A stretch of 64,000 nucleotides of DNA, from the NCBI RefSeq assembly GCF_000316645.1, contig NC_019684.1:5901501-5965500 (forward strand), in the 5' to 3' direction. The DNA is from Nostoc sp. PCC 7524 (GTDB lineage: Bacteria; Cyanobacteriota; Cyanobacteriia; Cyanobacteriales; Nostocaceae). Every line of letters starts with the position of its first letter. The stretch's first letter is position 1. Under the pieces are notes generated by a model. That model saw nothing but the letters and a program-made list of their open reading frames with translations. It had not been told where the DNA came from and did not search any database. The position numbers were made by a program, and so were the translations under genes. Positions 8,458 to 16,967 of the stretch are shown piece by piece.

Positions 8458-9890
8458 TGAACACGATCACGATCGCTTGGATTGCACTACCATTTTTTTT
8501 GGGGTTCTTGATTTTTTTAGTCCCCAAACTCAATCGCTATCTCACCTTGTTGGGGTCACTAGCTTCCGCCGCCTATGCGGTACAGTTATTTGTAGAGCAG
8601 TCGCCCATCAGACTAAATTTACTCGACAATTTCGGCGTGACATTAGTAGCCGATGAGTTAAGTGGTTACTTCATCTTAACTAATGCCATAGTCACTGCTG
8701 CGGTGATTATCTACTGTTGGTACAGCGATAAGACGGCTTTTTTTTATGCTCAGACAATTCTTGTGCATGGTAGCTTGAATGCGGCCTTTGTCTGTGCGGA
8801 TTTTATTAGTTTATACGTAGCTTTAGAGGTAAGCGGCATTGCTGCCTTTTTGTTAATCGCTTATCCCCGCAGCGATCGCTCCATTTGGGTAGGGTTGCGT
8901 TATCTGTTTGTCAGCAACACAGTAATGTTGTTTTATCTAGTAGGCGCGGTACTGGTTTATCAAACCCATCATTCCTTTGCTTTTGCAGGCTTAAAAGGCG
9001 CACCACCAGAAGCTATTGCCCTGCTATTTCTGGGACTATTGGGGAAAGCGGGAATATTTGTTTCTGGCTTGTGGCTACCCTTAACCCACTCGGAATCAGA
9101 AACCCCAGTGTCGGCTTTACTATCGGGAGTTGTCGTCAAAGCCAGCGTTTTACCCCTGTTGCGTTGCGCTGCCATTTCGGAAGAAATTGAAATCATCGTC
9201 AGGATTTTTGGTGTGGGGACAGCTTTGATGGGAGCATCCTGTGCCGTTTTGGAAAAAGATACCAAGCGGACACTAGCGATGAGTACGATTTCCCAATTGG
9301 GTTGGATAATGGCCGCACCGGCAGTAGGGGGTTTTTATGCCTTGGCACATGGACTAGTCAAATCAACACTGTTTCTGAGTGCAGGCTCATTACCTAGCCG
9401 CAAATTCCCAGAACTGCAACAAAAGCAGATGGATACAACTCTTTGGATCGGCTTAGTCATAGCGAGTCTATCTATTTCCGGCTTGCCCTTATTGTGTGGT
9501 TTTGGGGCGAAGATATTGACTATGAAAAATCTGCTACCTTGGCAAGCGATCGCCATGAATACCGCCGCCGTAGGTACAGCTATTACCTTTGCCAAATTCA
9601 TCTTTTTACCCCATAAACCCCAGGGAGAACAGCTAGTTAAACCAGGTTTTTGGCCAGCCGTCACACTGTTGATTGGGGGACTATTTGCCACCAATGTCAT
9701 CTATCTTCAGGCGTATAACCCCAACGACATCATCAAAGCGATCGCCATCATTGCTGGAGGGTGGTTAGCTTATAAGTTGATTTTCCAACGGTTAAATGTC
9801 TATATACCCCGTGTATTAGAACAATTTGACCATTTGATTGGGATGATGAGCTTGATTTTAATCCTACTATTTTGGATGGCTTTAGCATGA
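8454..9890 (+). CDS. mrpD: Mrp Na+/H+ antiporter subunit D
   Basis: MrpD/MnhD, a NuoN/ND2-like proton-conducting subunit. The 478 residues form about 12-14 transmembrane helices. Conserved landmarks include a lysine-bearing GLLGKAGIFVSGLWLPLTHS helix, followed by VKASVLPLLR, KRTLAMSTISQLGW and AHGLVKSTLFL. It is the only large antiporter-like subunit in the operon. Translation starts at ATG 8454, overlapping the mrpC stop. Length is standard for MrpD. Confidence 0.94.
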   Translation: MMNTITIAWIALPFFLGFLIFLVPKLNRYLTLLGSLASAAYAVQLFVEQSPIRLNLLDNFGVTLVADELSGYFILTNAIVTAAVIIYCWYSDKTAFFYAQTILVHGSLNAAFVCADFISLYVALEVSGIAAFLLIAYPRSDRSIWVGLRYLFVSNTVMLFYLVGAVLVYQTHHSFAFAGLKGAPPEAIALLFLGLLGKAGIFVSGLWLPLTHSESETPVSALLSGVVVKASVLPLLRCAAISEEIEIIVRIFGVGTALMGASCAVLEKDTKRTLAMSTISQLGWIMAAPAVGGFYALAHGLVKSTLFLSAGSLPSRKFPELQQKQMDTTLWIGLVIASLSISGLPLLCGFGAKILTMKNLLPWQAIAMNTAAVGTAITFAKFIFLPHKPQGEQLVKPGFWPAVTLLIGGLFATNVIYLQAYNPNDIIKAIAIIAGGWLAYKLIFQRLNVYIPRVLEQFDHLIGMMSLILILLFWMALA

Positions 9891-10270
9891 TTGGGTATTT
9901 CATATTACGACTGGTAATTTGGTTACTACTCACAGCTAATGTGAGTTGGACAAATATTATTATCGGTGTAGCCATTGCTCTGTTATTGCCACGCGTTTAC
10001 ACATCACCAGATAAATTAAAAGATTGGCTACAGGTAATCGTCAAAATCATCGTAGCTATTCCCGTCGCTTATCTGGAAGCCTTTGAAATTATTTTCCGTC
10101 CCCATCAACACGAAGAAATCATTCTCGAACACGTCAAACTCAAGCGATCGCCTAATCTCGTTTTCTTGGATATTTTCATCATTACCTTTACACCCAAAAC
10201 CATAGTCACCAATTACCGCGAAGAGGGTTGGTATGAAGTCCACCAGATTCAACCGAGGAAAAAACCATGA
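9887..10270 (+). CDS. mrpE: Mrp Na+/H+ antiporter subunit E
   Basis: MrpE/MnhE subunit, required for assembly of the Mrp complex. The 127 residues have two N-terminal hydrophobic segments (GYFILRLVIWLLLTANVSW and IIIGVAIALLLPRVY) and a polar C-terminal domain, as in the family. A TTG at 9872 would add five residues, but ATG 9887 forms the ATGA overlap with the mrpD stop used throughout this operon, so I prefer it. Confidence 0.92.
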   Translation: MIGYFILRLVIWLLLTANVSWTNIIIGVAIALLLPRVYTSPDKLKDWLQVIVKIIVAIPVAYLEAFEIIFRPHQHEEIILEHVKLKRSPNLVFLDIFIITFTPKTIVTNYREEGWYEVHQIQPRKKP

Positions 10271-10524
10271 ACCTGGAAATCATCATCATTGCCATGATTG
10301 CAGCCTTGCTCATCCCCATCTATGAAACCTGGAAAAGTGATGATATCTGGCAGATCATGTTGGCTTTTGGCAGCATCTCTAGCAAGATAGCCATTATGAT
10401 TTTGTTCGTCTCCGTTCTCCGCGATGATTGGATGATTGGTGTAGTGGGAGTGATTATTTTGAGTGTGGGTAACGCTGGCTTCATGCTACTAGCGCAAATA
10501 TTAAAACGATTGAGTGACGTATGA
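10267..10524 (+). CDS. mrpF: Mrp Na+/H+ antiporter subunit F
   Basis: Small MrpF/MnhF membrane subunit, 85 residues with three hydrophobic helices and a short polar loop containing ETWKSDDIWQ. Assignment rests on size, topology and its position between mrpE and mrpG. It is coupled to both neighbours by ATGA overlaps. Confidence 0.87.
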   Translation: MNLEIIIIAMIAALLIPIYETWKSDDIWQIMLAFGSISSKIAIMILFVSVLRDDWMIGVVGVIILSVGNAGFMLLAQILKRLSDV

Positions 10525-10802
10525 TCAACATTTTGAGTTATATCTGTATATTCATCGGTCTGATTTTCTGGTTTTGGGGAACGGCTCATTTAGTTAGCGA
10601 TCGCTCAGTCTTATTTAAACTACATGGTCTTTCCGTCGCTGATACTCTCGGCTCAATGCTGATGGTTGTCGGCTTGCTACTCAAAATACCCAGTGAATGG
10701 CCGCTACTCATCTTGGGGATTATTTCCTTAGCGGTCTGGAACACCATGCTGGGTTACGTAATAGCTCACTGTTCCTATGAAGAGGAAAATCATGAAGGAT
10801 AG
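10521..10802 (+). CDS. mrpG: Mrp Na+/H+ antiporter subunit G
   Basis: MrpG/MnhG (PhaG-like) subunit, 93 residues with three helices. The HGLSVADTLGSMLMVVGLLL segment matches the family hallmark around H-x-x-(S/T)-x-A-D-T-L-G. It overlaps mrpF by ATGA at its start and mrpA by 11 bases at its end. Confidence 0.9.
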   Translation: MINILSYICIFIGLIFWFWGTAHLVSDRSVLFKLHGLSVADTLGSMLMVVGLLLKIPSEWPLLILGIISLAVWNTMLGYVIAHCSYEEENHEG

Positions 10803-11376
10803 CTATATCTATATAATTATTGCCTTATTGCCCTTAGCGGGTGGGATGTTAGTCACTCAAACCAATCCCTACCATGCTTTAGTAATTCGTGGGGTATTGG
10901 GTGCAGTCGCCGCCTTGGTAGATGCCATTCTAGGCGCGGTGGATGTAGCTTTAACTGAAGCCTTGATGGGGAGTATGTTGGCAACTACTCTCTATGCAGT
11001 GGCGGTACGCTCATCAATGGTGATGCGGTTGGGGGTAATTCAAGATGAGTCAAGAGAGGAAGAGAGCGATCGCCATTTCAGCACAATTATTGATGATATA
11101 CGTGCTACTTTTAACAAACACTATCTGCGTTTAGAAATCGTTCCCTATACCAATACCCAAGCTTTGGAGAGGGCGTTAATAGATAAAGAAATTCACGCTA
11201 CTTGTATCCCCACAGCAGACAGTGGACAAAATAGCGTAGTCGATGGCGCGGAAATTCCACCCTATCAAACGACAACCAGAATCCCACGCCTCTATGAAAT
11301 CATGCAAACCGAACTTGCCACACCAGGCACAATCCTGTCCTATGTAAACGTTTCCGACTTACAGGAGCAACATTGA
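10792..11376 (+). CDS. mrpA: Mrp subunit A-like, MbhD/DUF4040 domain plus soluble tail
   Basis: Takes the mrpA position of the cyanobacterial operon order. The 194 residues hold only about three membrane helices resembling the MbhD/DUF4040 part of MrpA, with GVLGAVAALVDAILGAVDVA and GSMLATTLYAVAVRSS. They lack the large NuoL-like antiporter domain of other bacterial MrpA proteins. The last 100 or so residues, from about ESDRHFSTIIDDIRATF, are predicted soluble and I do not recognise them. ATG 10792 has an AGAGGA ribosome site; an earlier ATG at 10777 is less well placed. The gene symbol follows cyanobacterial usage and is uncertain. Confidence 0.78.
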   Translation: MKDSYIYIIIALLPLAGGMLVTQTNPYHALVIRGVLGAVAALVDAILGAVDVALTEALMGSMLATTLYAVAVRSSMVMRLGVIQDESREEESDRHFSTIIDDIRATFNKHYLRLEIVPYTNTQALERALIDKEIHATCIPTADSGQNSVVDGAEIPPYQTTTRIPRLYEIMQTELATPGTILSYVNVSDLQEQH

Positions 11377-12038
11377 TGAAATGGGTCTACATCTTAGCAG
11401 GGATAGCATTGTTCATCAAAATGCTGGTTCTACAAAATCCTGAACTTGCTCCCACAGAGATTTCTATTGTGGAAATGGTGGTTAAAGATAGTGGCGTTCC
11501 CAATGCAGTCTCAGGGATAATTTTCCGTAATCGCCTCTACGACACCATATTTGAGGTAATTGTTTTTACTATCGCCATCTTAGGTGTAAACTATCTGCTA
11601 GCCAATGAAAATTCATCCTGCACCATCTATCAATTTAAAGACCAACCATCAATTATATTGGCGCGTTTAGGTGCAACAATTACCGCTATAGTAGGTATTG
11701 AGCTAGCAATTCGCGGACATCTTAGCCCTGGTGGTGGTTTCGCGGCTGGTGTCGCCGGTGGAACAGCGATTGGACTGATAGCGATTACCTCATCCTACCC
11801 CTGGATGCAGGAAATCTACCAACGTTGGCGCGCCGCCACCTGGGAGAAAGTTTCGGTACTGCTGTTCATCGTTCTGGCGGTAATTACTTTGGCGGGAATA
11901 GAGTTACCACATGGAGAATTAGGAACACTATTCAGTGGTGGCGTTCTCCCCATTTTAAATATCATTGTCGCTATCAAAGTCGCCTTGGGTTCTTGGGCGG
12001 TAGTGTTGATTTTTATTCGCTATCGGGGGCTGTTGTAG
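11376..12038 (+). CDS. mrpB: Mrp Na+/H+ antiporter subunit B
   Basis: MrpB/MnhB domain protein of 220 residues. The N-terminal half has two helices; the C-terminal half carries the MnhB signature RGHLSPGGGFAAGVAGGTA and the later GGVLPILNIIVAIKVALGSW. ATG 11376 overlaps the mrpA stop by one base (TGATG) and has ACAGGAGC upstream; the TTG three bases before it is not needed. It ends the operon. The N-terminal part may supply MrpA-type helices missing from the short upstream subunit, but that is inference. Confidence 0.9.
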   Translation: MKWVYILAGIALFIKMLVLQNPELAPTEISIVEMVVKDSGVPNAVSGIIFRNRLYDTIFEVIVFTIAILGVNYLLANENSSCTIYQFKDQPSIILARLGATITAIVGIELAIRGHLSPGGGFAAGVAGGTAIGLIAITSSYPWMQEIYQRWRAATWEKVSVLLFIVLAVITLAGIELPHGELGTLFSGGVLPILNIIVAIKVALGSWAVVLIFIRYRGLL

Positions 12039-12261
12039 AGCGATCGCATTATCTGCTTGTACACACAAAAATCTATATTAGATTATGAGGTGTTGTAGAA
12101 ATCAAAACGCGACTTAATTCGGCAACACCCATAAAATTTATACACGCGGAATACATTGCAAAAAAATTCTAAACATTGCTGTAAATAAAATTTACTTCTG
12201 AGTCGGGCAGAAAACATTTCATGCTACTGTCTGACTAGTTTTATAGGAAATTTCATATAAA

Positions 12262-12636
12262 ATGGATGAAGATGAGGACATTCTAGAAATTCCTTTACGA
12301 CCTCTGGTTTGGATGGGAGACTCTCTCAAAAATATCCGTTCATTTCCTGAAGAGGTGCGTGCATCAGTAGGTTACGCGCTGCAATTGGTTCAAGCAGGGG
12401 AAACACCAACGGATGCCAAACTTTTTAAGGGGGTTGGAAGTGGCGTGTATGAAATCGTTAAACGCTACGATACCGATACTTACAGGGCTGTTTATGCAGT
12501 AAAGATTGGAGAAAAAATCTATGTTCTGCACGCTTTTCAAAAGAAATCAACGCGGGGTATTAAAACTCCACAAGCGGATGTTGACCTGATTAAACAACGC
12601 TATAAGGATGCAGTAGCAAGGGAGAAACAAGAGTGA
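12262..12636 (+). CDS. higB: HigB-like toxin (phage Gp49-type, RelE superfamily)
   Basis: 124-residue member of the RelE/HigB toxin superfamily, expected to be a ribosome-dependent mRNA interferase. Features are the helix region SFPEEVRASVGYALQLVQAG, the basic strand GVYEIVKRYDTDTYRAVYAV and the C-terminal FQKKSTRGIKTPQADVDLI, matching the Gp49-like family. Toxin precedes antitoxin, as in higBA loci. The downstream gene overlaps its stop by four bases. Activity is inferred from family membership. Confidence 0.9.
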   Translation: MDEDEDILEIPLRPLVWMGDSLKNIRSFPEEVRASVGYALQLVQAGETPTDAKLFKGVGSGVYEIVKRYDTDTYRAVYAVKIGEKIYVLHAFQKKSTRGIKTPQADVDLIKQRYKDAVAREKQE

Positions 12637-12959
12637 CACAAGAACCCGTTTTTGAAGAAAGCAATGGTAACGTATTCGCTGACCTTGGGTTATCAGATGC
12701 AGATGAACTGTTTACGCGGGGTAAGATAGGTATTCAGGTACTGCGCCTTTTGAAACAACGCAACTTGAAACAACGAGAAATCAGCGAACTTCTTGGTATT
12801 TCCCAGCCAGAAGTATCTCATCTTATGAAGGGAGAGTTTCAACGGTTCAGCGAAGGCAAACTCCTGATTTTCCTGAAGCGACTTGATACAGAAATCACTT
12901 TACATCTTCGCCCCCGTCACGCACCAGAGCAATCTGCTGAAACTGTGATATCGCTATAA
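12633..12959 (+). CDS. higA: HigA-like antitoxin, XRE-type helix-turn-helix
   Basis: 108-residue antitoxin partner of the upstream HigB-like toxin. It contains an HTH_37/XRE DNA-binding domain, with the helix-turn-helix at about residues 49-66 (QREISELLGISQPEVSHLMKG). Such antitoxins neutralise the toxin and usually repress their own operon. The start is GTG at 12633, overlapping the toxin stop, so the pair is translationally coupled. An acidic N-terminal arm likely contacts the toxin. Confidence 0.91.
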   Translation: MTQEPVFEESNGNVFADLGLSDADELFTRGKIGIQVLRLLKQRNLKQREISELLGISQPEVSHLMKGEFQRFSEGKLLIFLKRLDTEITLHLRPRHAPEQSAETVISL

Positions 12960-13030
12960 GGACGGATAAAAGGCATATAGGATATGAGTTGAGAAAAATC
13001 GGCTTTTTCGATTCACAAAAATAAATATAG

Positions 13031-13072
13031 TCACGCAAAAGCGCAAGGACTTGTGTTTGCGCCTTTGCGTGA
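13031..13072. terminator. Hairpin between higA and the convergent GTPase gene
   Basis: Inverted repeat TCACGCAAA / TTTGCGTGA (13031-13039 with 13064-13072) plus an inner GCGCAA pairing. It sits between convergent genes and abuts the GTPase stop, so it could end transcription in both directions, although there is no long T-run. Confidence 0.6.
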
Positions 13073-13074
13073 AA

Positions 13075-14502
13075 TTAACCCACAACTTCTGGCACTAATC
13101 GCTTCACCCCTTGCTTCACAAAACCTTGCAGAAAAGCTAACTGCTGATTTTGTTGGAAGACATTTTGTAAGGTTTGACGCAATTTATCTAAATTCAAATT
13201 ATTACCAGAATCTAAAGCAATTTCTTGCTGTTCAAAATATGCAATTAGACTCAAGCCAGCGACTCTAGTCAGATAAGCTGCACTCACACCTTGCACTAAA
13301 CCACCAGCGACAAAGGTAACAGCGTTACTTTTGAGAACTGTACTAATAGCTTTAGTCGAAAGTTCCACTAAACCTAATTTCAGCATCAAACTTCCCATTG
13401 TTCCCGCTACAGTTTGCGCTTGTTCTAGGGAGAATTTCTGCTGATAGATATTACCCAAATCCATTACCATTTGAGCATTAATCGCCGCCGTTGCCAAAAT
13501 ATCCAGTGCTGGAACTGGGTTAGCAAAAGCAGCAGCCGCAGCTATCCACTGATATTGTTCAATAATTGGGGTAGCGCGATCGCATCTCACCCCATTCAAA
13601 TAATTTTTCGCCTCAGCTTTCAACAGCAGAGCCTGTCTAGTAGTAGTTGTCCACACCAATTGTTGACTTTGCTGTACTAAAATCTCATTCAATTGCTGTG
13701 TCAACTGCTGAATATCTGCTGCTGGCTGTTCCATCCATTCTTGCACATTCCCATCAGCCTGATGTTTCCGCACTTTCACCGCCACAGGAGCAGCTGAAAC
13801 CGCGACTACATGATCCTGCTGACGTTGTTTTAATGACTGCAAAATACTAGCACGCTCATCAGGCAAATATTGGTCTTGTTTGTTGAAAACTAAGACTTGT
13901 GGCTGATTAGTTGCTGTTAACTGTTTTAAGGCTTGAAATTCCGAATCAGTTAAATCACCGTTAGTTAAGAACAAAACTAAGTCTGATTTTGCTGTTTCTG
14001 TGAGAATAGCCGCATCAGAGGATTCTACCTCTCGAAACAAAGGTGCTGTTTCTTGGAAGCTAACTCTTTGCTGTGTTTCTTGCCAATTACTAGACTCTAG
14101 CACCTGAATTAAGGTACTTTTACCAACGAATTTACCGCCAGTGACAGCTAATCTCAAATCTTGTCTGTCTAACTCTACAGGTAATGCGGCTAGCTGTGTT
14201 TTCAGTGTGTCTAAAGCTGGATGGGTTGCAGCTTCTTGCGCTAACTGATTAATCACAACTTCAGTTTTAGCGATCGCATTCACTGCTGTTTCCCGATCAG
14301 TAATGATACCACTCGGTTGTTCTGCATGGTCATGGGGGAAGTTACGCTTCCACAGCCACAAACCACCACCTACAGCTAAGAGACTGACTAAACTTAGCTC
14401 ACCTACCTGCATAATTGAATGATGCCAACTTTGCACCATCCATAAGGAAAAGGATAATCCTAATCCTCCTATTAAAATGGGTCGCTGTAACTTCACAACC
14501 AT
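13075..14502 (-). CDS. Membrane GTPase, DUF697 (YcjF-like) family
   Basis: 475-residue protein with two N-terminal hydrophobic segments (residues about 8-25 and 33-51), then a Ras-like G domain and a C-terminal hydrophobic DUF697 region. The P-loop GGKFVGKST lies at 122-130, and NKQD, which gives guanine specificity, at 207-210. The C-terminal part has alternating hydrophobic stretches from about residue 315. The family is common in cyanobacteria but its job is unknown; relatives are linked to envelope stress. ATG 14502 overlaps the end of the upstream endonuclease pseudogene by ten bases and has GGAGAG as ribosome site. Confidence 0.85.
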   Translation of the reverse strand: MVVKLQRPILIGGLGLSFSLWMVQSWHHSIMQVGELSLVSLLAVGGGLWLWKRNFPHDHAEQPSGIITDRETAVNAIAKTEVVINQLAQEAATHPALDTLKTQLAALPVELDRQDLRLAVTGGKFVGKSTLIQVLESSNWQETQQRVSFQETAPLFREVESSDAAILTETAKSDLVLFLTNGDLTDSEFQALKQLTATNQPQVLVFNKQDQYLPDERASILQSLKQRQQDHVVAVSAAPVAVKVRKHQADGNVQEWMEQPAADIQQLTQQLNEILVQQSQQLVWTTTTRQALLLKAEAKNYLNGVRCDRATPIIEQYQWIAAAAAFANPVPALDILATAAINAQMVMDLGNIYQQKFSLEQAQTVAGTMGSLMLKLGLVELSTKAISTVLKSNAVTFVAGGLVQGVSAAYLTRVAGLSLIAYFEQQEIALDSGNNLNLDKLRQTLQNVFQQNQQLAFLQGFVKQGVKRLVPEVVG

Positions 14503-14991
14503 GACTCTCCGAACTTTTTGGAATATTCCAACTCAACAATAAACCAAAACCCTGCTGCACCGACTTGTAAAGGTAAGATTAACTCCCAAGCCTCACGATA
14601 TTTTGCCGAACGGGGTTGACGCTGGCGTTTTTCGGTTTCGACAAGGTGTATTTCGCTACCATAGCTGATAAACACATCTACCGGAAAGACATAGAAAACA
14701 TCAAGTGGTTCTATGTAGGCTAGGGCAAAATCAAAGTCTGATGGTTGATATGTTGCTCTAAGCATGAGTCGGCGATTTGTTTTAGTGCGGCGATTGTCTA
14801 CAACATAATTACCAGATGGCTCATGCAACCAAGCATACTTGACTTGGATTTTAACTAAAGTTCCCTCTATATCAAATACTAAATCGTATGGCAGGCGATC
14901 GCCAATTGTGTTTTAAAACTCCCCAGCCACGCTTTAAAGCATGAAGCACAGCAGCTTGCTCTGCTATGTCTCCCCTCAGCTTTGTGTCCAT
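14493..14991 (-). pseudogene. Frameshifted PD-(D/E)XK endonuclease, I-Ssp6803I-like
   Basis: Group I intron-associated PD-(D/E)XK endonuclease family gene broken by one frameshift. From ATG 14991 the frame reads MDTKLRGDIAEQAAVLHALK and GWGVLK, then loses phase at about 14909. The second frame continues IGDRLPYDLVFDIEG, TLVKIQVKYAWLH and 100 further residues to 14493. Deleting one T at plus-strand 14909 restores GVLKPIGDRLPYD and a 165-residue frame. The Asp in LPYDLVFD and the QVK triad fit a PD-(D/E)XK active site with Gln replacing Glu. It lies about 80 bases beyond the 3' end of the intron-bearing tRNA gene, on the same strand. A sequencing error is the alternative to true decay. Confidence 0.85.
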
Positions 14992-15025
14992 TGGTCAGAC
15001 GGAATAACTTATATCAGCATAAAAC

Positions 15026-15060
15026 AAAACCCCATAATCTTTAAAGATTACAGGGTTTTA
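15026..15060 (-). terminator. Rho-independent terminator after tRNA-fMet
   Basis: Long near-perfect inverted repeat pairing AAAACCCC with GGGTTTT and TAATCTT with AAGATTA. Read on the minus strand it follows the tRNA CCA end by ten bases and runs into GTTTTGTTTT. It would end the tRNA transcript before the endonuclease pseudogene. Confidence 0.85.
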
Positions 15061-15069
15061 TTTTAAATT

Positions 15070-15390
15070 TGGTGGCGGGAAGTGGATTTGAACCACTGAC
15101 CTTCGGGTTATGCTTACCATCTACAACTTTCGTTGCCCAGTTTTACTGGTTTGTGGTCTGGACTGTCCCTTCACCCTCGGCGTTATCGTTAGGGTGCCTG
15201 CCTTCCAGTCTCTACACCTTCTCTGTTTCCAGAGCTTGGTTCGGGATTACCGCGCTGTTGGCTTCCCCGAGTTTGACAGGTAATCGCACATGAGTTTCTC
15301 CATGTACCGCCCACTGCAAAACAAACTAATAAGCGCGTAATTAGTTTTGCTAGTTGAGCCCGACGAGCTACCAGGCTGCTCTATCCCGCG
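15070..15390 (-). tRNA. Initiator tRNA-Met(CAU) interrupted by a group I intron
   Basis: The 5' half (15390-15357) and 3' half (15112-15070) join to a 77-nt tRNA with a CAU anticodon and an encoded CCA end. Initiator hallmarks are visible. Bases 1 and 72 do not pair (C opposite C), the anticodon stem has three consecutive G-C pairs (GGG with CCC), and the D-loop is the AGCAGCCUGGUAGCUCGUC type. The T-arm is AGUGG-UUCAAAU-CCACU. The halves are separated by 244 bases inserted between U33 and C34. A strong terminator follows. Cyanobacterial fMet tRNA genes with group I introns are documented, notably in Synechocystis. Confidence 0.95.
15113..15356 (-). ncRNA. Group I self-splicing intron in tRNA-fMet
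   Basis: 244-nt intron. The preceding exon base is U33 and the last intron base is G, as group I splicing requires; no other placement gives both. A candidate internal guide AGUGGGC (plus 15309-15315) pairs with exon GCU and places a U-G wobble at the 5' splice site. P7 forms between GACUG (15206-15210) and CAGUC (15161-15165). A P2-like hairpin GCAAAAC...GUUUUGC follows the 5' end. A Q-like AAUCCCGAACC is also present. There is no ORF inside. Confidence 0.9.
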
Positions 15391-15436
15391 TCGCTCTCGA
15401 CTTTTCAAGTATAACTCAAAAGCTTAAGTTTGGCAA

Positions 15437-16390
15437 CTACAAAAATGATAATTCTCCGACAACCTCTAGACGTGTGTATTTGCCTGGGTTCATAAACTTT
15501 TCTGCCAAGCTTTCAGCGACGCTAGGAGTAATCCAGCCCATCTGTTGCAGCAAGTGAATTGCCACAGCATATTTTGCTCGTTTAGCACCATCCATGACTT
15601 TAATTGCCAAACCCATGCCTTCACCGAGTCTGCCAATACACTGGACTCCTTCCGCTCCAGATTTACTTACCAGTTCCCCTGGAGTGAGACGCATTAATTC
15701 TGTATCGAATTCTCCATCACCTGCCACCATTGCTGGGTGATGAGTCATGGCGCGGACAATGCGCTCCATATCTAAGTTACTACTAGAAGCTAACAGCGCA
15801 TATAAAGAAGCTATTTGACCTAGTTGCATGAGATACGTCGGTGCGCCGCAGTCGTCATGGGCGCTGATGAATTCTTCGGCGGGCATTCGCAGTAACTCAG
15901 CTACCTTACCAACAATTAATTGCTGTACTGGGTGCTTGCGTTCCAAGTAATTATTCAACGGCCAATGGCGTTGTTGACAAACAGCCAACATCCCTGCGTG
16001 CTTACCAGAACAGTTGTATTCTAGAGGACTGCGCTTACCTTTGGGAATTGGACATTGCAGGACAGAAGGATCAAGATCGGCTCGCCACAGGATGTTAAAT
16101 ACCTGTCGTACTTGTTCGATAGTTCCCTTGTGAGAACTGGTGATGATGGCTAAGTCGCGATCGCTGAGATCATAACGTTCCAGTGTGCCTGTAGTAGTGA
16201 CAGCTAGTGCCTGAAATGGTTTCAATGCTGAACGGACAAATGTAGCTGTTTCTGCATTACCTGCAACAGTTAGCACCCGTCCCCGTTCGTCGCATACAAC
16301 CGCCTGGACTATATGCCTCGATTCAATAATACCTTCTCGCAACAACCGGACTTCCAGTGCTGCTGCTTGAGTTCGTTTTCCCATTGTCAT
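15437..16390 (-). CDS. Asparaginase (L-asparaginase II family)
   Basis: 317-residue protein of the asparaginase II family (rhizobial AnsA type), expected to hydrolyse L-asparagine to aspartate and ammonia in the cytoplasm. Family landmarks are VRSALKPFQALA, the ITSSHKGTIEQVRQV block, CSGKHAGMLAVC and SAHDDCGAPTYLMQL, then SKSGAEGVQCIG. There is no signal peptide. A start at either of two nearby methionines (MTMGKR) is possible. It lies downstream of CGLD27 and rsfS on the same strand. Substrate specificity is inferred from the family. Confidence 0.9.
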   Translation of the reverse strand: MTMGKRTQAAALEVRLLREGIIESRHIVQAVVCDERGRVLTVAGNAETATFVRSALKPFQALAVTTTGTLERYDLSDRDLAIITSSHKGTIEQVRQVFNILWRADLDPSVLQCPIPKGKRSPLEYNCSGKHAGMLAVCQQRHWPLNNYLERKHPVQQLIVGKVAELLRMPAEEFISAHDDCGAPTYLMQLGQIASLYALLASSSNLDMERIVRAMTHHPAMVAGDGEFDTELMRLTPGELVSKSGAEGVQCIGRLGEGMGLAIKVMDGAKRAKYAVAIHLLQQMGWITPSVAESLAEKFMNPGKYTRLEVVGELSFL

Positions 16391-16466
16391 GGGTTAAATC
16401 TATCACTTTTTAGTTATTAGTCATTGATCATTAGTTATTAGTGATTAGCTAATGACTAATGAGTAT

Positions 16467-16967
16467 TTAAAACAAATGCCAAACTATAGTACCAGTAAGA
16501 AACATTCCCGCCAAGCTAGCGAATGTAAATTGTAACCGTTGAAGAATGGGTTTGATTTCGTAGGTGACAATCAAGCGATCGCGATTTAACACTTCTTGCG
16601 GCTTGAGCCATGTTTGTCCGTCATACCACCCTGATTCTTCATAAAATACAGTTGTACTATATAGGCGATCGCGTACATAAAGCCAGCCTAAATATAAGCG
16701 TAATAGTCCTAAGACTACCCCCACACTGGCCCCAGCAGATCCACAGAGGATAAAATGTGCCATTTGTTTGGTAGGTGAGAAACTGGCTGCGGCTACTGGT
16801 CCCGCCACTAACCAAGATAAACTCCAAATCCAAACCAGCTTTTTGACATACTCCTGCGAATTCAAGACGCAATCCCGAAATAGCCAGGATGTTCTTAGCT
16901 GTTCATACTCATTAAGCGGTTGTTGTTCTGTGGGAACTGGGCAATTTGCCAGTGAGGAATTCATCAT
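16467..16967 (-). CDS. CGLD27 family membrane protein (DUF1230)
   Basis: 166-residue protein of the CGLD27/DUF1230 family, conserved in cyanobacteria, green algae and plants. It has two central hydrophobic segments (WIWSLSWLVAGPVAAAS and GSAGASVGVVLGLLRLYLGWL) and one at the C-terminus. Between them is the conserved DRLYSTTVFYEESGWYDGQT block. Plant homologues are plastid proteins linked to iron homeostasis; the cyanobacterial role is not settled. Its ATG overlaps the rsfS stop by four bases, so the two genes are co-translated. Confidence 0.92.
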   Translation of the reverse strand: MMNSSLANCPVPTEQQPLNEYEQLRTSWLFRDCVLNSQEYVKKLVWIWSLSWLVAGPVAAASFSPTKQMAHFILCGSAGASVGVVLGLLRLYLGWLYVRDRLYSTTVFYEESGWYDGQTWLKPQEVLNRDRLIVTYEIKPILQRLQFTFASLAGMFLTGTIVWHLF

